From NCBI RefSeq assembly GCF_036417355.1, contig NZ_CP143889.1, forward strand, positions 2,914,001-2,978,000: DNA of 64,000 nucleotides. Reading direction: 5' to 3'. The DNA is from Akkermansia sp. RCC_12PD (GTDB lineage Bacteria; Verrucomicrobiota; Verrucomicrobiia; Verrucomicrobiales; Akkermansiaceae). Below are positions 34,726 through 44,639 of this stretch, piece by piece. Below the pieces are notes generated by a model, which saw only the letters and a list, made by a program, of their open reading frames with translations, did not search any database and had not been told where the DNA came from. The position numbers and the translations under genes are program-made. Numbering within the stretch: position 1 is the stretch's first letter; the number at the start of each line of letters is the position of its first letter.

Positions 34726-35832
34726 ATGCCAGCCACCAGCCCTCCCCGCGCCTGGGCCGAAATCGACCTCGGAGCCATCCGCCACAACCTGAACGTCGTC
34801 AAGCAGGCGGACAAAGGGGAATATTACATGCCCGTGGTGAAGGCGTCCGCCTACGGCCACGGTCTGGAACAAGTCTGCCGGGCACTGGACGCGGAGGGGA
34901 TCGCCTTCTTCGGCGTCGCGAACGTGGGGGAGGCACGGCGCATCAGCCAGGCGGGCTGCCGCACGCGGCCGTACATCCTGGGCCCCTCCTTCCCGGAGGA
35001 GCGGGAGGAAATCGTGCTGAACGGCTGGCGCTCCTTCATCTCCACCATGGAAGAAGCCGTGCATTACAATTCCCTGGCACGGCTGTACGGGAAAACGCTG
35101 CCCATTCATATTTCCGTGGACACAGGCATGGGCCGCGGCGGGTTCCTCCCGGACCAGCTTGAAGAACTGCTCTCCCGCCTGGGGGAACTGGACAGCCTGT
35201 ACATGGAAGGACTGGGCGCCCACCTGCCCTGCGCGGACGAGGACCGGGAAACCACCCTGGAGCAGATAGCCTGCTTTGAACGGATGGCGGCCCGCATCCG
35301 GGAAAGACTGCCGCTGGAATTCTGCCACCTGGCCAACAGTGCCGCTTCCCTGGATTACGATATTCCCTCCAACAACCTGTGCCGCCCCGGCCTGGTCCTG
35401 TACGGCTTTTCCCCCATTCCCTCCCCATGGGAAGCGCAGTTGAAGCCTGCCATGTCCCTCTTTTCCCGCCTGACCGTGGCGCGCACCCTGCCGGCAGGCC
35501 ACGGCATTTCCTACGGGGGCACCTTCGTGACGGACCACCCCACGAAGGTGGCGACTGTGGGCATCGGCTATGCGGACGGCTATTTGCGTTCGCTGGCCCA
35601 CAAGGGAGCGCGCGTCATGGTGGAAGGCATTTCCTGCCCCCTGCTGGGCCGCGTCACGATGGACCAGATCATGGTGGACGTCAGCCGGGTGCCCAGCCCG
35701 GAGCCCGGCATGACCGTGGAAATCATGGGGCCGAACATTCCCGTGACGGAATTGGCGGAAAAGGCGGGCACGATTTCCTGGGAAATATTCACGGGCATCG
35801 GCCCGCGCGTCCCCAGGCATTACACGCACTGA
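34726..35832 (+). CDS. alr: Alanine racemase
   Basis: 368 residues. It interconverts L- and D-alanine with PLP, supplying D-Ala for peptidoglycan. The PLP lysine is Lys39 in VVKASAYGHG; GTFVTDHPTKVATVGIGYADGY (about 265-286) carries the second catalytic tyrosine; LCRPGLVLYGFSP and RVTMDQIMVDVS are family blocks. Length is typical (about 360-380). It lies 105 bases downstream of the channel gene and is followed by polA after about 200 bases. Confidence 0.96.
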   Translation: MPATSPPRAWAEIDLGAIRHNLNVVKQADKGEYYMPVVKASAYGHGLEQVCRALDAEGIAFFGVANVGEARRISQAGCRTRPYILGPSFPEEREEIVLNGWRSFISTMEEAVHYNSLARLYGKTLPIHISVDTGMGRGGFLPDQLEELLSRLGELDSLYMEGLGAHLPCADEDRETTLEQIACFERMAARIRERLPLEFCHLANSAASLDYDIPSNNLCRPGLVLYGFSPIPSPWEAQLKPAMSLFSRLTVARTLPAGHGISYGGTFVTDHPTKVATVGIGYADGYLRSLAHKGARVMVEGISCPLLGRVTMDQIMVDVSRVPSPEPGMTVEIMGPNIPVTELAEKAGTISWEIFTGIGPRVPRHYTH

Positions 35833-36031
35833 TTTTTCCGGAGCGCCGGATAAACCGCCCTTCCGGATGAAAACCGCGCCCCCGCGCGGCGCACGCCCCG
35901 GAAAGGCATTCCATCCTCGTCCGGCCGGACCTTGCGCCGCCATAAGGCTTGCGGTATGCCGTCCATCCGGAAGGCACAAGCCGCATTTAACTGTCGCCAC
36001 CTTCCGGCCGGAATGGTACATTGGCGCAGAA

Positions 36032-38854
36032 ATGACTGAATCCACTCCCAAGCGCCTTTTCATCCTGGACGGCATGGCTCTGGCATACAGGGCCCACTTC
36101 GCCTTTTTCTCCAATCCCATCCGCAATTCCAAGGGAGTCAACACATCAGCCGTTTACGGCTTTGCCAACACGCTGCTGTCCATTCTGGAACAGGAGCACC
36201 CCACCCACATCGCGGCCTGTTTTGACACCTCGGCCCCGACGGCCCGCCACAAGCTCTACCCTGAATACAAGGCCAACCGGGAATCCATGCCGGAAGAGCT
36301 AAGCGTTCAGATTCCCATCATTTTCAGTCTTCTGGAAGCCATGAATATTCCCATTCTGCGCTATGAGGGATATGAGGCGGACGATACGATAGGCACGCTG
36401 GCACGCATCGCGGACGATACGAAGGAGTTCCACACCTACATGGTTTCCCAGGACAAGGACCTGGGCCAGCTTATTTCCCCCTCCTGTTACCTGTGGCGGC
36501 CCGGCAAGCGCGGCAACGACCACGAGGTGATTGACCTGGAAAAGCTCAAGGAACAATGGGGCATCGAACGGGCGGAGCAGGTGATCGACATCCTGGCCCT
36601 GATGGGCGACAGCTCCGACAATATTCCGGGTCTGCCCGGCGTGGGGGAGAAAACGGCCAAGCTGCTGATCGGGGAATTCGGCTCCGTGGAAAACCTGCTG
36701 GCAAATACGGACAAGTTGAAAGGAAAGCGCAGGGAGATCGTGGAGGAGAACGCCGCGCTGGCAACCCTTTCCAAGGAGCTTGCCACCATTGACAGGAACG
36801 TGCCCCTGACCGTAACCCTTGACGAGCTTGTCAAGAAGGAGCCCAGGCCGGACGAACTGCTGAGCCTCCTTCAGGAACTGGAGTTCCGCGCCATGCAGGC
36901 CAAGCTGTTTGGCAGGAAGGTTCCGGCCGCCAGAGCGTCCGCCCCCCTTCCCGCAGACGATTTGTTCGCTCCCGCCCAGCCGCGGGAGGCTTCCGTCACG
37001 GCCGCCCCGCCTCAGCAGACGGGAACGGGACAGATGGAATTGTTTGAAGAGCGCCAGCTGAAAACCGTGGACGACATCAGGCACGAATACATCATCGCGG
37101 ACACGAAGGAGGCCCGCGACGCCATGATCGCGGAACTGAACAGGCACGATTCCTGGTGTTTCGACACGGAAACGACGGGTCTGAATCCGATGACGGACAC
37201 CCTGCTGGGCGTCTCCTTCTGCGCCGAACCCCACAAAGCCTGGTACCTGCCCGTCTCCGGTCCGGAAGACCTGGAAGCGGTGAGGCCCCTTTTTGAAGGC
37301 TCCGCGGAAAAAATCGGCCACAACCTCAAGTTCGACCTCCAGGTGATGCGCGCCCACGGCATCCACGTATCCGGCCCGTTTTTCGATACGATGCTGGCCC
37401 ACGCGCTAATCGCGCCCGGCATGAAGCACGGCATGGACATTCTGGCGGAATCCCTGCTGCAGTATTCCACCATCAAGTTGAGCGACATTGCCCCGGCGGG
37501 GGCCAAAAAACGGGAACTGGACACGAAGAATATTCCCGTGGAAGTGATGGGCAGGTATTCCGCGGAAGATGCGGACGTCACCCTTCAATTGTCGGCCATT
37601 CTGAAGAAACAGGTAGCGGACAGCGGCATGCAGGAATTGTTCCGCACGGTGGAACTTCCCCTGCTGCCGGTGCTCGCAGACATGGAATTCACGGGCATCC
37701 GTGTTCTTCCGGAATCTCTGGAAAAAGCTTCCGTCAAGGTGGGGGCCATCATTGAGGACCTGCGCACAAAGATCGAGACGGCCGCGGGCCACCCGCTCAA
37801 CCTGAATTCCCCCAAGCAGCTCGGCGATTTCCTTTTCGGGGAACTGGAGCTGGTGAAGAAGCCCAAAAAGACGAAAACCGGGCAGTTCGTCACGGATGAG
37901 GAAACCCTTTCCGCCCTGGCGCCGCTCCATCCCGTCGTGGAAGACATCCTGGCCTACCGGGAAAACATGAAGCTGAAGAGCACCTACCTGGACGCCCTGC
38001 CCAAGTACATCTGCCCGAAGGACGGCCGCATCCACACCCAGTTCCACCAGATGCTGACGTCCACGGGACGGCTGGCCTCCCAGGATCCCAATCTGCAGAA
38101 TATTCCGGTACGGACGGAACAAGGGCGGCTGATCCGCACGGCCTTTGTTCCCGCCTCCGGTGAATACACCATGCTTTCCGCGGACTATTCCCAGATTGAG
38201 CTGCGCATCATGGCCGCCATGTCCGGAGACCCTGCCATGTGCGAGGCCTTCAAGGAAGGCCGGGACATCCACACGGAAACGGCCTCCCGCGTGTACGGCA
38301 TTCCCCGCGACCAGGTGGACGCAGTCATGCGGCGCGCGGCCAAGACAGTGAACTTCGGGATTATCTACGGCATTTCCGCCTTCGGGCTCTCCCAGCGGCT
38401 GGGCTGCCCCCGCAGCGAGGCCGCCACCCTGATTGAAAATTACTTCCTTCAATTCCCAGGCGTCAAGACCTTCATGGAAGACCTGGCGCACCAGGCGGAA
38501 CAGAAGGGATATGCGGAAACTCTCCTGGGGCGCAGAAGGATCATCCCGGATATCAATTCCGCCAACAGGACCATCAAATCCGCCGCGGAACGCACCGCCA
38601 TCAATGCCCCCATCCAGGGAACTGCGGCGGACATGATCAAGATTGCCATGATCAATGTGGACAAGTTGCTGGAAGGCACCCGGTCCCGGCTTATTCTCCA
38701 AATTCACGACGAATTGCTGGTGGACCTGCACAAGGAGGAAACGGACCTTATTCCCCGCATTGAGGCGGCCATGACGGGCGCCCTGCCCCTGCCCAACGGC
38801 GTCCCCATCCTTGTGGAAGCCAGAACGGGGGACAACTGGCTGGAAGCCCACTAG
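36032..38854 (+). CDS. polA: DNA polymerase I
   Basis: 940 residues from the ATG at 36032 (MTESTPKRLFILDGMALAYR); the frame is open from 35867, but the first 55 codons look non-coding. Three domains: 5'-3' nuclease (about 1-300; SQDKDLGQLI, LMGDSSDNIPGLPGVGEKTA), 3'-5' proofreading exonuclease (about 345-540) and family A polymerase (motif A LSADYSQIELRIMA, motif B RRAAKTVNFGIIYGISA, motif C QIHDELL). The exonuclease DxE motif FDTETTG is intact, so proofreading should be active, unlike in some bacterial PolA. It fills gaps in repair and removes RNA primers. Confidence 0.97.
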   Translation: MTESTPKRLFILDGMALAYRAHFAFFSNPIRNSKGVNTSAVYGFANTLLSILEQEHPTHIAACFDTSAPTARHKLYPEYKANRESMPEELSVQIPIIFSLLEAMNIPILRYEGYEADDTIGTLARIADDTKEFHTYMVSQDKDLGQLISPSCYLWRPGKRGNDHEVIDLEKLKEQWGIERAEQVIDILALMGDSSDNIPGLPGVGEKTAKLLIGEFGSVENLLANTDKLKGKRREIVEENAALATLSKELATIDRNVPLTVTLDELVKKEPRPDELLSLLQELEFRAMQAKLFGRKVPAARASAPLPADDLFAPAQPREASVTAAPPQQTGTGQMELFEERQLKTVDDIRHEYIIADTKEARDAMIAELNRHDSWCFDTETTGLNPMTDTLLGVSFCAEPHKAWYLPVSGPEDLEAVRPLFEGSAEKIGHNLKFDLQVMRAHGIHVSGPFFDTMLAHALIAPGMKHGMDILAESLLQYSTIKLSDIAPAGAKKRELDTKNIPVEVMGRYSAEDADVTLQLSAILKKQVADSGMQELFRTVELPLLPVLADMEFTGIRVLPESLEKASVKVGAIIEDLRTKIETAAGHPLNLNSPKQLGDFLFGELELVKKPKKTKTGQFVTDEETLSALAPLHPVVEDILAYRENMKLKSTYLDALPKYICPKDGRIHTQFHQMLTSTGRLASQDPNLQNIPVRTEQGRLIRTAFVPASGEYTMLSADYSQIELRIMAAMSGDPAMCEAFKEGRDIHTETASRVYGIPRDQVDAVMRRAAKTVNFGIIYGISAFGLSQRLGCPRSEAATLIENYFLQFPGVKTFMEDLAHQAEQKGYAETLLGRRRIIPDINSANRTIKSAAERTAINAPIQGTAADMIKIAMINVDKLLEGTRSRLILQIHDELLVDLHKEETDLIPRIEAAMTGALPLPNGVPILVEARTGDNWLEAH

Positions 38855-38950
38855 GAATTTCCCGGCGACAAGGGGCGCACGATACAGCCCCCGGTCCGCG
38901 CCGGATTTTTGAATTGACGAATGCCGCCGCATGGCGGATTCTTCCGAATC

Positions 38951-40993
38951 ATGCATTCATCATCTCTTCCGGCGCTTGCCCTGACTGCCTGTTCCTGCAT
39001 CTGCCTTCAAGCCGCGACGGCCTCCGTAACGTACCCGGGAACAGCGCCCGGCGCGGCGGCAGCCCACCGGGAGGGGGATGTCTACAGCTTGAGCAATAAT
39101 GTCCTGACCGCTTCATGGAAGGTTTCCGGCAACAGGCTGGTTCCTATGGGAATCGTAAATAAAGAACGGCCCTCCGGGGCGGAGAATGCAGTCCCCAGAG
39201 AACAGGCTCCGGAGTTATTCCGTCTTTCCACGGAGAAGGAAGATTACAATCTCCCCTCCTCCCGGTTTGTGATGGAGGGGGCTCCCTCCATAAGCGCCCT
39301 GAAAGGGAGCGACGCCAGTCCCCGGCTGGGGGAACGGCAGGAAGGAGCTGTGGTTTCCGCCATTTTCAGGGATAAAAAGAGCGGGGTGACGGTCCATTGG
39401 AAAGCGGAATTGAGGGAGGGTTCCTCCTACGTCAAGGAAACCTACAGGATTGAAGCGTCCAAGGATGTGGATTTGAAGAAAATCCAACTGATTGATTTGA
39501 AGGACCCCACCTTGGCCGTGAAAGGTTCCGTGCCGGGCAGCCCCCTGGTCAGCGAGAGGGAAGGCACGTTTGCCGGAATTGAACTTCCCGTAGCCAGGGC
39601 TCAGGCCGGAGGAGGAACGGGGACCGTCGGGTTTGACTGCAACCTTCCCATGGGCAGCGGAAGTGTCCAGACATTTACCACGGTGCTGGGCGTATGGCCG
39701 GAAAACCAGTTGCGCCGCGGCTTCCTTTATTATCTGGAGCGGGAACGGGCGGCGCCCTACCACCAGTTCCTGCATTACAACGGCTGGTATGACGACGGCC
39801 TGGACCCCACGGAGAAAACGCTGGTCAAGACAGCCGGAGAATACGGGAAGGAGCTGGGAGCGCGCCATGTCAAACTGGACGGCTTTGTGCTGGATGACGG
39901 GTGGGATGACGTCAACGAAGACCTCTGGCAGCCATCCACCAAAAAATTCCCGCACGGGTTCGGCCCCGTAGTCAAGGCGGTGGGCAGGATTCCTTCCAGC
40001 TTCGGCATCTGGATTTCTCCGCTGGGAGGGTATTTCGGCCCGGAAAAGAGGGTGCAGCACGCCAAGGACAAGGGCATCCTGCCCGAGGACGCCGCAGGAT
40101 TCGACCTTTCCTGCCCCAAGTATTACGAATGGTTTAAAAAACGCTGTTCCGACCTGATGAAAAAGGACAAGGTGACCTACTTCAAATGGGACAAGGCCGG
40201 AGACGGCATCAGCCCCCACTTCATGGCCCTTCTTTCCATCGCCAGCGAACTGCGCCGGGAGAATCCCCGCCTGTTCATCAACACGACGGTAGGCACCTGG
40301 CCCTCCCCCTTCTGGCTCAACCATGTGGATTCCACCTGGCGCAGCGGCACGGCGGATGTGGGCTGGACCGGGAAGGGAAATGACCGCGAGCAGTGGATCA
40401 CGTTCCGCGACGGGGCCTGCTACAACGTCATTGTCAAGCCCGGTCCCCTTTATCCCCTGAACTCCATCATGCACCACGGCATGGTGCTGGGTACCAAGTT
40501 CCAGGCGGAGCGCGTCAGCAAGGGAGAAGACGGCAAGCAGGACAACAGGGACCTGAAGAACGACGCCCGCATTTATTTCGGCTCCGGAGCCAATCTTCAG
40601 GAGCTTTACCTCACGCCGTCCATGATGGACAAAAAGGCGTGGGACGACATCGCGGACGGAGCACGCTGGGCGCGGCGCTTCCAGGACATCCTGGCCGATG
40701 TGCACTGGGTGGGCGGTAATCCGAATCGATTGGAACCCTACGGCTATGCGGCCTGGAGTCCGCAAGGATGTACTTTGGCCCTCCGTAATCCGGACGACCA
40801 GCCGCGAACGATCGTCCTGGACGCCGCTACCGTCTTTGAACCGGTGAAGGGAACGCCTGCCGTTTTTTCCATGAAAGCCTCCTATCCGGACCAGCGTGTT
40901 AAAACGTTGAAACTGGAACAGGGCAAGCCGGCTTCTCTGGAGCTTCAGCCCTTTGAAGTGCTGGTGTTCGACATGAGGACGGACAGACACTAA
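38951..40993 (+). CDS. Secreted GH36-like alpha-glycosidase (putative alpha-galactosidase)
   Basis: 680 residues from the ATG at 38951, giving signal peptide MHSSSLPALALTACSCICLQA; the frame is open from 38921. A beta-sandwich N-terminal region (to about residue 250) is followed by a TIM barrel. The barrel contains HYNGWYDDGL, KLDGFVLDDGWDD, the probable nucleophile Asp in YFKWDKAGDG (about residue 415) and a second candidate acid in GTADVGW. A small beta C-terminal domain ends the protein. This matches the melibiase/GH36-type layout; alpha-galactosidase or alpha-N-acetylgalactosaminidase activity is plausible and would suit mucin glycan use, but specificity cannot be read from sequence. Confidence 0.82.
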   Translation: MHSSSLPALALTACSCICLQAATASVTYPGTAPGAAAAHREGDVYSLSNNVLTASWKVSGNRLVPMGIVNKERPSGAENAVPREQAPELFRLSTEKEDYNLPSSRFVMEGAPSISALKGSDASPRLGERQEGAVVSAIFRDKKSGVTVHWKAELREGSSYVKETYRIEASKDVDLKKIQLIDLKDPTLAVKGSVPGSPLVSEREGTFAGIELPVARAQAGGGTGTVGFDCNLPMGSGSVQTFTTVLGVWPENQLRRGFLYYLERERAAPYHQFLHYNGWYDDGLDPTEKTLVKTAGEYGKELGARHVKLDGFVLDDGWDDVNEDLWQPSTKKFPHGFGPVVKAVGRIPSSFGIWISPLGGYFGPEKRVQHAKDKGILPEDAAGFDLSCPKYYEWFKKRCSDLMKKDKVTYFKWDKAGDGISPHFMALLSIASELRRENPRLFINTTVGTWPSPFWLNHVDSTWRSGTADVGWTGKGNDREQWITFRDGACYNVIVKPGPLYPLNSIMHHGMVLGTKFQAERVSKGEDGKQDNRDLKNDARIYFGSGANLQELYLTPSMMDKKAWDDIADGARWARRFQDILADVHWVGGNPNRLEPYGYAAWSPQGCTLALRNPDDQPRTIVLDAATVFEPVKGTPAVFSMKASYPDQRVKTLKLEQGKPASLELQPFEVLVFDMRTDRH

Positions 40994-41038
40994 CGCATGG
41001 GCCGCCGGCCTCTGAACACTAATTAAATATATATCTAA

Positions 41039-42148
41039 TTAAAGAACCAGGGCATCTCCGTCCTGGAATTCCGGAATGGTCACCAGGGCTTTTCCGTCTT
41101 TCAACGCCACCACCTGCACCTTGCGCTCCTGCATTCCTGTCGGAGTCTTTACCTGGATGGAGCTCCCATCCCTGAAGGCGACTGAAGGAATCCAGACGGA
41201 GCCGGGAACATTTATCTTCATTTCCACCTGAAGAGCCATGTTGACGGGAGCAACCTGCCATTCCGCCACGTGGGATTCATTCGGGTCCAGGGCGGCGATC
41301 AGGATGGCGGAATTTCCGGTAGGGTCCAGGGCGGAATCCACCGCCGTGACGCGGCCGCGCCATTGCAGAAGCTTCCCGTTTTTCAGCGTGCAGGAGGCCG
41401 TCAGGGGCACCCTCACCCTGCCCTGTTCGTCCCTGGGCAGGGCGGAAAATTCTTCCAGCGGCACGGGAATGCGGATCATCCGCTCCTGAAGAGGGATGAT
41501 TTTCCCCACCGTCTGGCCGGCCACCACGCGTGAACCCAGCCCCACGGAGCATTCCACCACCTGGCACGTATAAGGAGTGTGGAGAACCGTATCCCGCAGG
41601 GCCTGTTCCGATTCCTCCACATACGCCTCCGCGGCGTTCAGCCGGGCATTCACGGCGCGCCTCTGCGGCACGCGGAGGACCAGCTCGGAGTCCCGGCCGC
41701 TTTTGGAGACGGAACTGTACGTTTTTTTGACGGCTTTCAATGCCTCCGCCTGTTCCGTGGACACGTCCAGGCGCGCCTGTTCCAGTTCCGCCTGAGCCTT
41801 GGCCAGCCTGGCGCGGTATTCAAACTTTTCCAGCTCCACCAGGGGAGTCCCCTTCAGGATGATTTCTCCGGGCCTGAACAGGGAGTGCACCTTGTCCACC
41901 TTGCCGGAAACACCGGGGGAGAGCATCGTGAGGTGTGCGGCCTGCACCAAGCCTCGCGTCGTAATTTCAAAGGAATTATCCTGCAATTGCAGGGGGAGAA
42001 TGGAGCGCTGCGCCGTCTCCGTCCCGCTGTCTGCGGATTCCGTTGTTTCCGGCTCCGTCACAATGGCCGTCCCTATCAAAAGGACGGTGATCCCCAGGCC
42101 TACGCCTATGGACAACCATGTTCCCTTTTTTTGGGGAGCTTCGCTCAT
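41039..42148 (-). CDS. HlyD-type membrane fusion (periplasmic adaptor) protein
   Basis: 369 residues from MSEAPQKKGTW; another ATG at 42157 would add three residues. A single membrane anchor (about 12-33) is followed by a barrel-sandwich hybrid half (SPGVSGKVDKVHSLFRPGEIILKGTPLVELE), a coiled-coil hairpin (about 125-195), the second half of the sandwich and a beta-barrel domain. Such adaptors link inner-membrane RND or ABC pumps to an outer-membrane channel. No pump or TolC-like gene is adjacent, so the partner is unknown. It follows the YbjN-like gene with a 28-base gap on the same strand. Confidence 0.87.
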   Translation of the reverse strand: MSEAPQKKGTWLSIGVGLGITVLLIGTAIVTEPETTESADSGTETAQRSILPLQLQDNSFEITTRGLVQAAHLTMLSPGVSGKVDKVHSLFRPGEIILKGTPLVELEKFEYRARLAKAQAELEQARLDVSTEQAEALKAVKKTYSSVSKSGRDSELVLRVPQRRAVNARLNAAEAYVEESEQALRDTVLHTPYTCQVVECSVGLGSRVVAGQTVGKIIPLQERMIRIPVPLEEFSALPRDEQGRVRVPLTASCTLKNGKLLQWRGRVTAVDSALDPTGNSAILIAALDPNESHVAEWQVAPVNMALQVEMKINVPGSVWIPSVAFRDGSSIQVKTPTGMQERKVQVVALKDGKALVTIPEFQDGDALVL

Positions 42149-42176
42149 GAACAGCATTGCGAGAGGGAAGCCGCCT

Positions 42177-42632
42177 TTACTTGGGATATTCCGTTTCCAT
42201 GATGTGGGAGTAGGCTTCCGCCGTTTCCACAGCCACGGTTTCAATGTTCTTCATCAATTGGGCGAACTGGGCTTCGCTAAGATCCATTCCCTCCAGTACA
42301 AAGGACTGACGGTAATAAACGTACCCGCTGTTGGGGTCCAGCTGGAAGGCGCCGGCGGTCTGGTCCGCATTAAGTTCACTCAGGATGATGCTGACTTCCA
42401 CCCGGCGGCTTTCGGGGACCTTGGCGGCGAAGAGGACGTCAATGACCAGCGTTTCCGGATGTTCGATCATCGTGTACAGAAGGCTCACGGGCGTGAACGT
42501 GTCACAGGGAACGAACGCAATGCCCGTTCTGATTTCATGATTGTCCGCGGAGGTGATCCATTCCGTCTCTTCCCCTCTCTTTCTGAGAACGGTATACACA
42601 CGGTCCAAAAGGTTGAGCTGCTGGTTTTCCAT
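42177..42632 (-). CDS. YbjN-like small protein
   Basis: 151 residues, cytoplasmic, no signal or membrane segment. It weakly resembles the YbjN / type III secretion chaperone-like fold: SELNADQTAGAFQLDPNSGYVYYRQSFVLEG is the family's central pattern, followed by an amphipathic helix (EAQFAQLMKNIETVAVETAEAY). The homology is judged by eye and could be wrong. It is upstream of the adaptor-protein gene in the same transcript; the reason for that pairing is unclear. Confidence 0.75.
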   Translation of the reverse strand: MENQQLNLLDRVYTVLRKRGEETEWITSADNHEIRTGIAFVPCDTFTPVSLLYTMIEHPETLVIDVLFAAKVPESRRVEVSIILSELNADQTAGAFQLDPNSGYVYYRQSFVLEGMDLSEAQFAQLMKNIETVAVETAEAYSHIMETEYPK

Positions 42633-42954
42633 ATTGAAAATTGTTTACAGGAGGGTTTATTTGCAAAAGCGCGAGAAAAGTTGCACGCCCGTTTACTGGT
42701 TTCCAGATTACTGGCATCCTCCAGATTCGTCAAGCTCTCCTGACGCAAAGATATTGAAAAACAATGTATGTATTCGGCATCGGAGGCCGGGTGTTCCGGG
42801 CGCTCCCTCCCTGAAGCGGAGGCGCGCGCGCCGGATTTCCACCTCATCCGTCATGCCGCGCCCATGCCGGAAAAAAAGGGAGCGGGAGCCTTCCGGTCCC
42901 GCCCCGCATGGAGAGCCTGCTCTCCGTCACCAGTTAACCGCCGGCGGCTCTCTC
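42633..42954. other. Intergenic stretch, purB side
   Basis: 322 bases with no credible gene. It carries the purB terminator near its right end and should contain the promoter of the YbjN-like gene at its left end, where I see no strong consensus. Confidence 0.6.
42871..42902 (-). terminator. Terminator of purB
   Basis: Minus strand: GCGGGA/TCCCGC arms (42902-42897 with 42887-42882), 9-base loop, then TCCC and seven T (42877-42871). Confidence 0.75.
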
Positions 42955-44379
42955 TTAAAGAATGTCTCCCGGCGTGTAACCCGCACCGGAGGGGAACCTG
43001 TCCACCAGGTCCGCCACCATGCCCTGGAACGCTTCCACCTGGGCGTCCGCCATGCCGATGGCGGCGGAATTGGCGTCAAAGATTTCCTGGAGGGCGGCCC
43101 GGTCAATGCCCAGGCGGCCGTCTTCCGCCAGGCGGTCCAGCAGGTTGTTTTCCGAAATCTTTCCGGCGCGCAGGTCGTTGGAGACGGCTACGGCATGTTC
43201 CTTGATGACCTCATGGGCGGTCTCGCGGCCGATGCCGCGCTTGACGGCTTCCATCAGAATGGTGGTGGTCATCAGGAAAGGCAGGTAGCGGCGAAGTTCC
43301 GCGGCCACCACGGCTTCATAAACGCCCATCTGGTTCAAAACGGTCAGGAAGGTTTCAAACAGGCCGTCGGCGGCATAGAAGGAATCCGGCATCACGACAC
43401 GGCGCACCACGGAGCAGGACACGTCCCCTTCGTTCCACTGGTCGCCTGCCAGGCCGGAGATCATCATCAGGTAGCCTTTCAGGATGACATGGAAGCCGTT
43501 GACGCGTTCGCAGGAACGGGCGTTCATCTTGTGGGGCATGGCGCTGGAGCCCGTCTGCCCTTTGGCGAAGCCTTCCGTAGCCAGTTCATGGCCGGCCATC
43601 AGGCGCAGGGTCTTGGCAAAGGAGGAACAGCCGGAGGTCAGCTCCACCAGGCCGGAAACCACGGAAAAGTCAAGGGAGCGGGGATACACCTGCCCCACGT
43701 TCATCCATTTGGCGGGAATGCCCAGATGGGCGCACACCCGGTCCTCCAGCTCCAGCACGCGCGAGGCATCCTTCCCAAAGAGGGAGAGCTGGTCAAGCTG
43801 GGTGCCCACGGCGCCTTTCAGGCCGCGGACGCTGTAGCGGTCCATGATGGAAATCCAGGAACCCAGGCCGTGAACGATATCCTCCCCGAACATGGCCACG
43901 CGCTTGCCCATGGTGGTGGTCTGCGCGGCTACGTTATGCGTGCGTCCGGCCAGGGCCACGTGCTTCCATTGTTCGGAAAGCGCGCTCATGCGGTTCAGCA
44001 CGGCCACGGCCTTGTCACGGATGATCTGCATGGATTTCCATACCTGGAGCTGCTCCACGTTTTCCGTCAGGTCGCGGGAGGTCATTCCCTTGTGGATGTG
44101 CTCGCATCCGGCCAGGTCGCAGAATTCCTCGATGCGTGCCTTCACATCGTGGCGGGTGACGCGTTCGCGGGCATCGATGGAAGCCAGATTCACCTGGTCC
44201 TTCACCCGTTCATAGGCTTCAATCACGCCATTCGGAATATCCAGCCCCAGGTCTTTCTGGGCCTTCATTACGGCAATCCAGAATTCGCGCTCCAGAACGA
44301 TGCGCCCTTCGGCGGACCAGATAGATTTCATCGCCGGAGAGGCGTACCGCTCCGCCAGAACATTGGGAATCACGCTCAT
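42955..44379 (-). CDS. purB: Adenylosuccinate lyase
   Basis: 474 residues. It belongs to the fumarase/aspartase superfamily and performs two purine-synthesis steps, cleaving SAICAR and adenylosuccinate with release of fumarate. The superfamily signature GQTGSSAMPHKMN (about 279-291) with the catalytic Ser loop is intact; EHIHKGMTSRDLTEN (about 92-106) and GRTHNVAAQTTTMG (about 146-160) carry the other active-site residues. Length fits the larger purB group. It is monocistronic, with a terminator downstream and a 16-bp palindrome about 40 bases before the start. Confidence 0.95.
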   Translation of the reverse strand: MSVIPNVLAERYASPAMKSIWSAEGRIVLEREFWIAVMKAQKDLGLDIPNGVIEAYERVKDQVNLASIDARERVTRHDVKARIEEFCDLAGCEHIHKGMTSRDLTENVEQLQVWKSMQIIRDKAVAVLNRMSALSEQWKHVALAGRTHNVAAQTTTMGKRVAMFGEDIVHGLGSWISIMDRYSVRGLKGAVGTQLDQLSLFGKDASRVLELEDRVCAHLGIPAKWMNVGQVYPRSLDFSVVSGLVELTSGCSSFAKTLRLMAGHELATEGFAKGQTGSSAMPHKMNARSCERVNGFHVILKGYLMMISGLAGDQWNEGDVSCSVVRRVVMPDSFYAADGLFETFLTVLNQMGVYEAVVAAELRRYLPFLMTTTILMEAVKRGIGRETAHEVIKEHAVAVSNDLRAGKISENNLLDRLAEDGRLGIDRAALQEIFDANSAAIGMADAQVEAFQGMVADLVDRFPSGAGYTPGDIL

Positions 44380-44419
44380 GTCAACAAATGTGTATTATGC
44401 AGGTTAAAAAATGGTGAAC

Positions 44420-44435
44420 CGTCATGATCATGACG
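44420..44435. promoter_or_regulatory. 16-bp perfect palindrome upstream of purB
   Basis: CGTCATGATCATGACG, perfectly self-complementary, ends about 40 bases before the purB ATG (44379). Position and symmetry suggest a repressor or activator site, but I do not recognise the motif and it does not match the PurR box. Confidence 0.4.
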
Positions 44436-44639
44436 AACAGGAAAAAAGCAAGCACTTTCCCCTCTTCCGGCGCAGGAAAGGAAGGGCGCAAACCGGGCAC
44501 CTTCCATTCTCCGGGCTTACGCTCCTCAGGGAACTTTCCCGTCCGGAATCCGCTCCCTTCCATAAAATGGGGGAGGCATCCCGCAGGAGGATGTCCTCTT
44601 TTTATCGGGCCAACGAAAAAACACGGGACGCCGCTCCTT

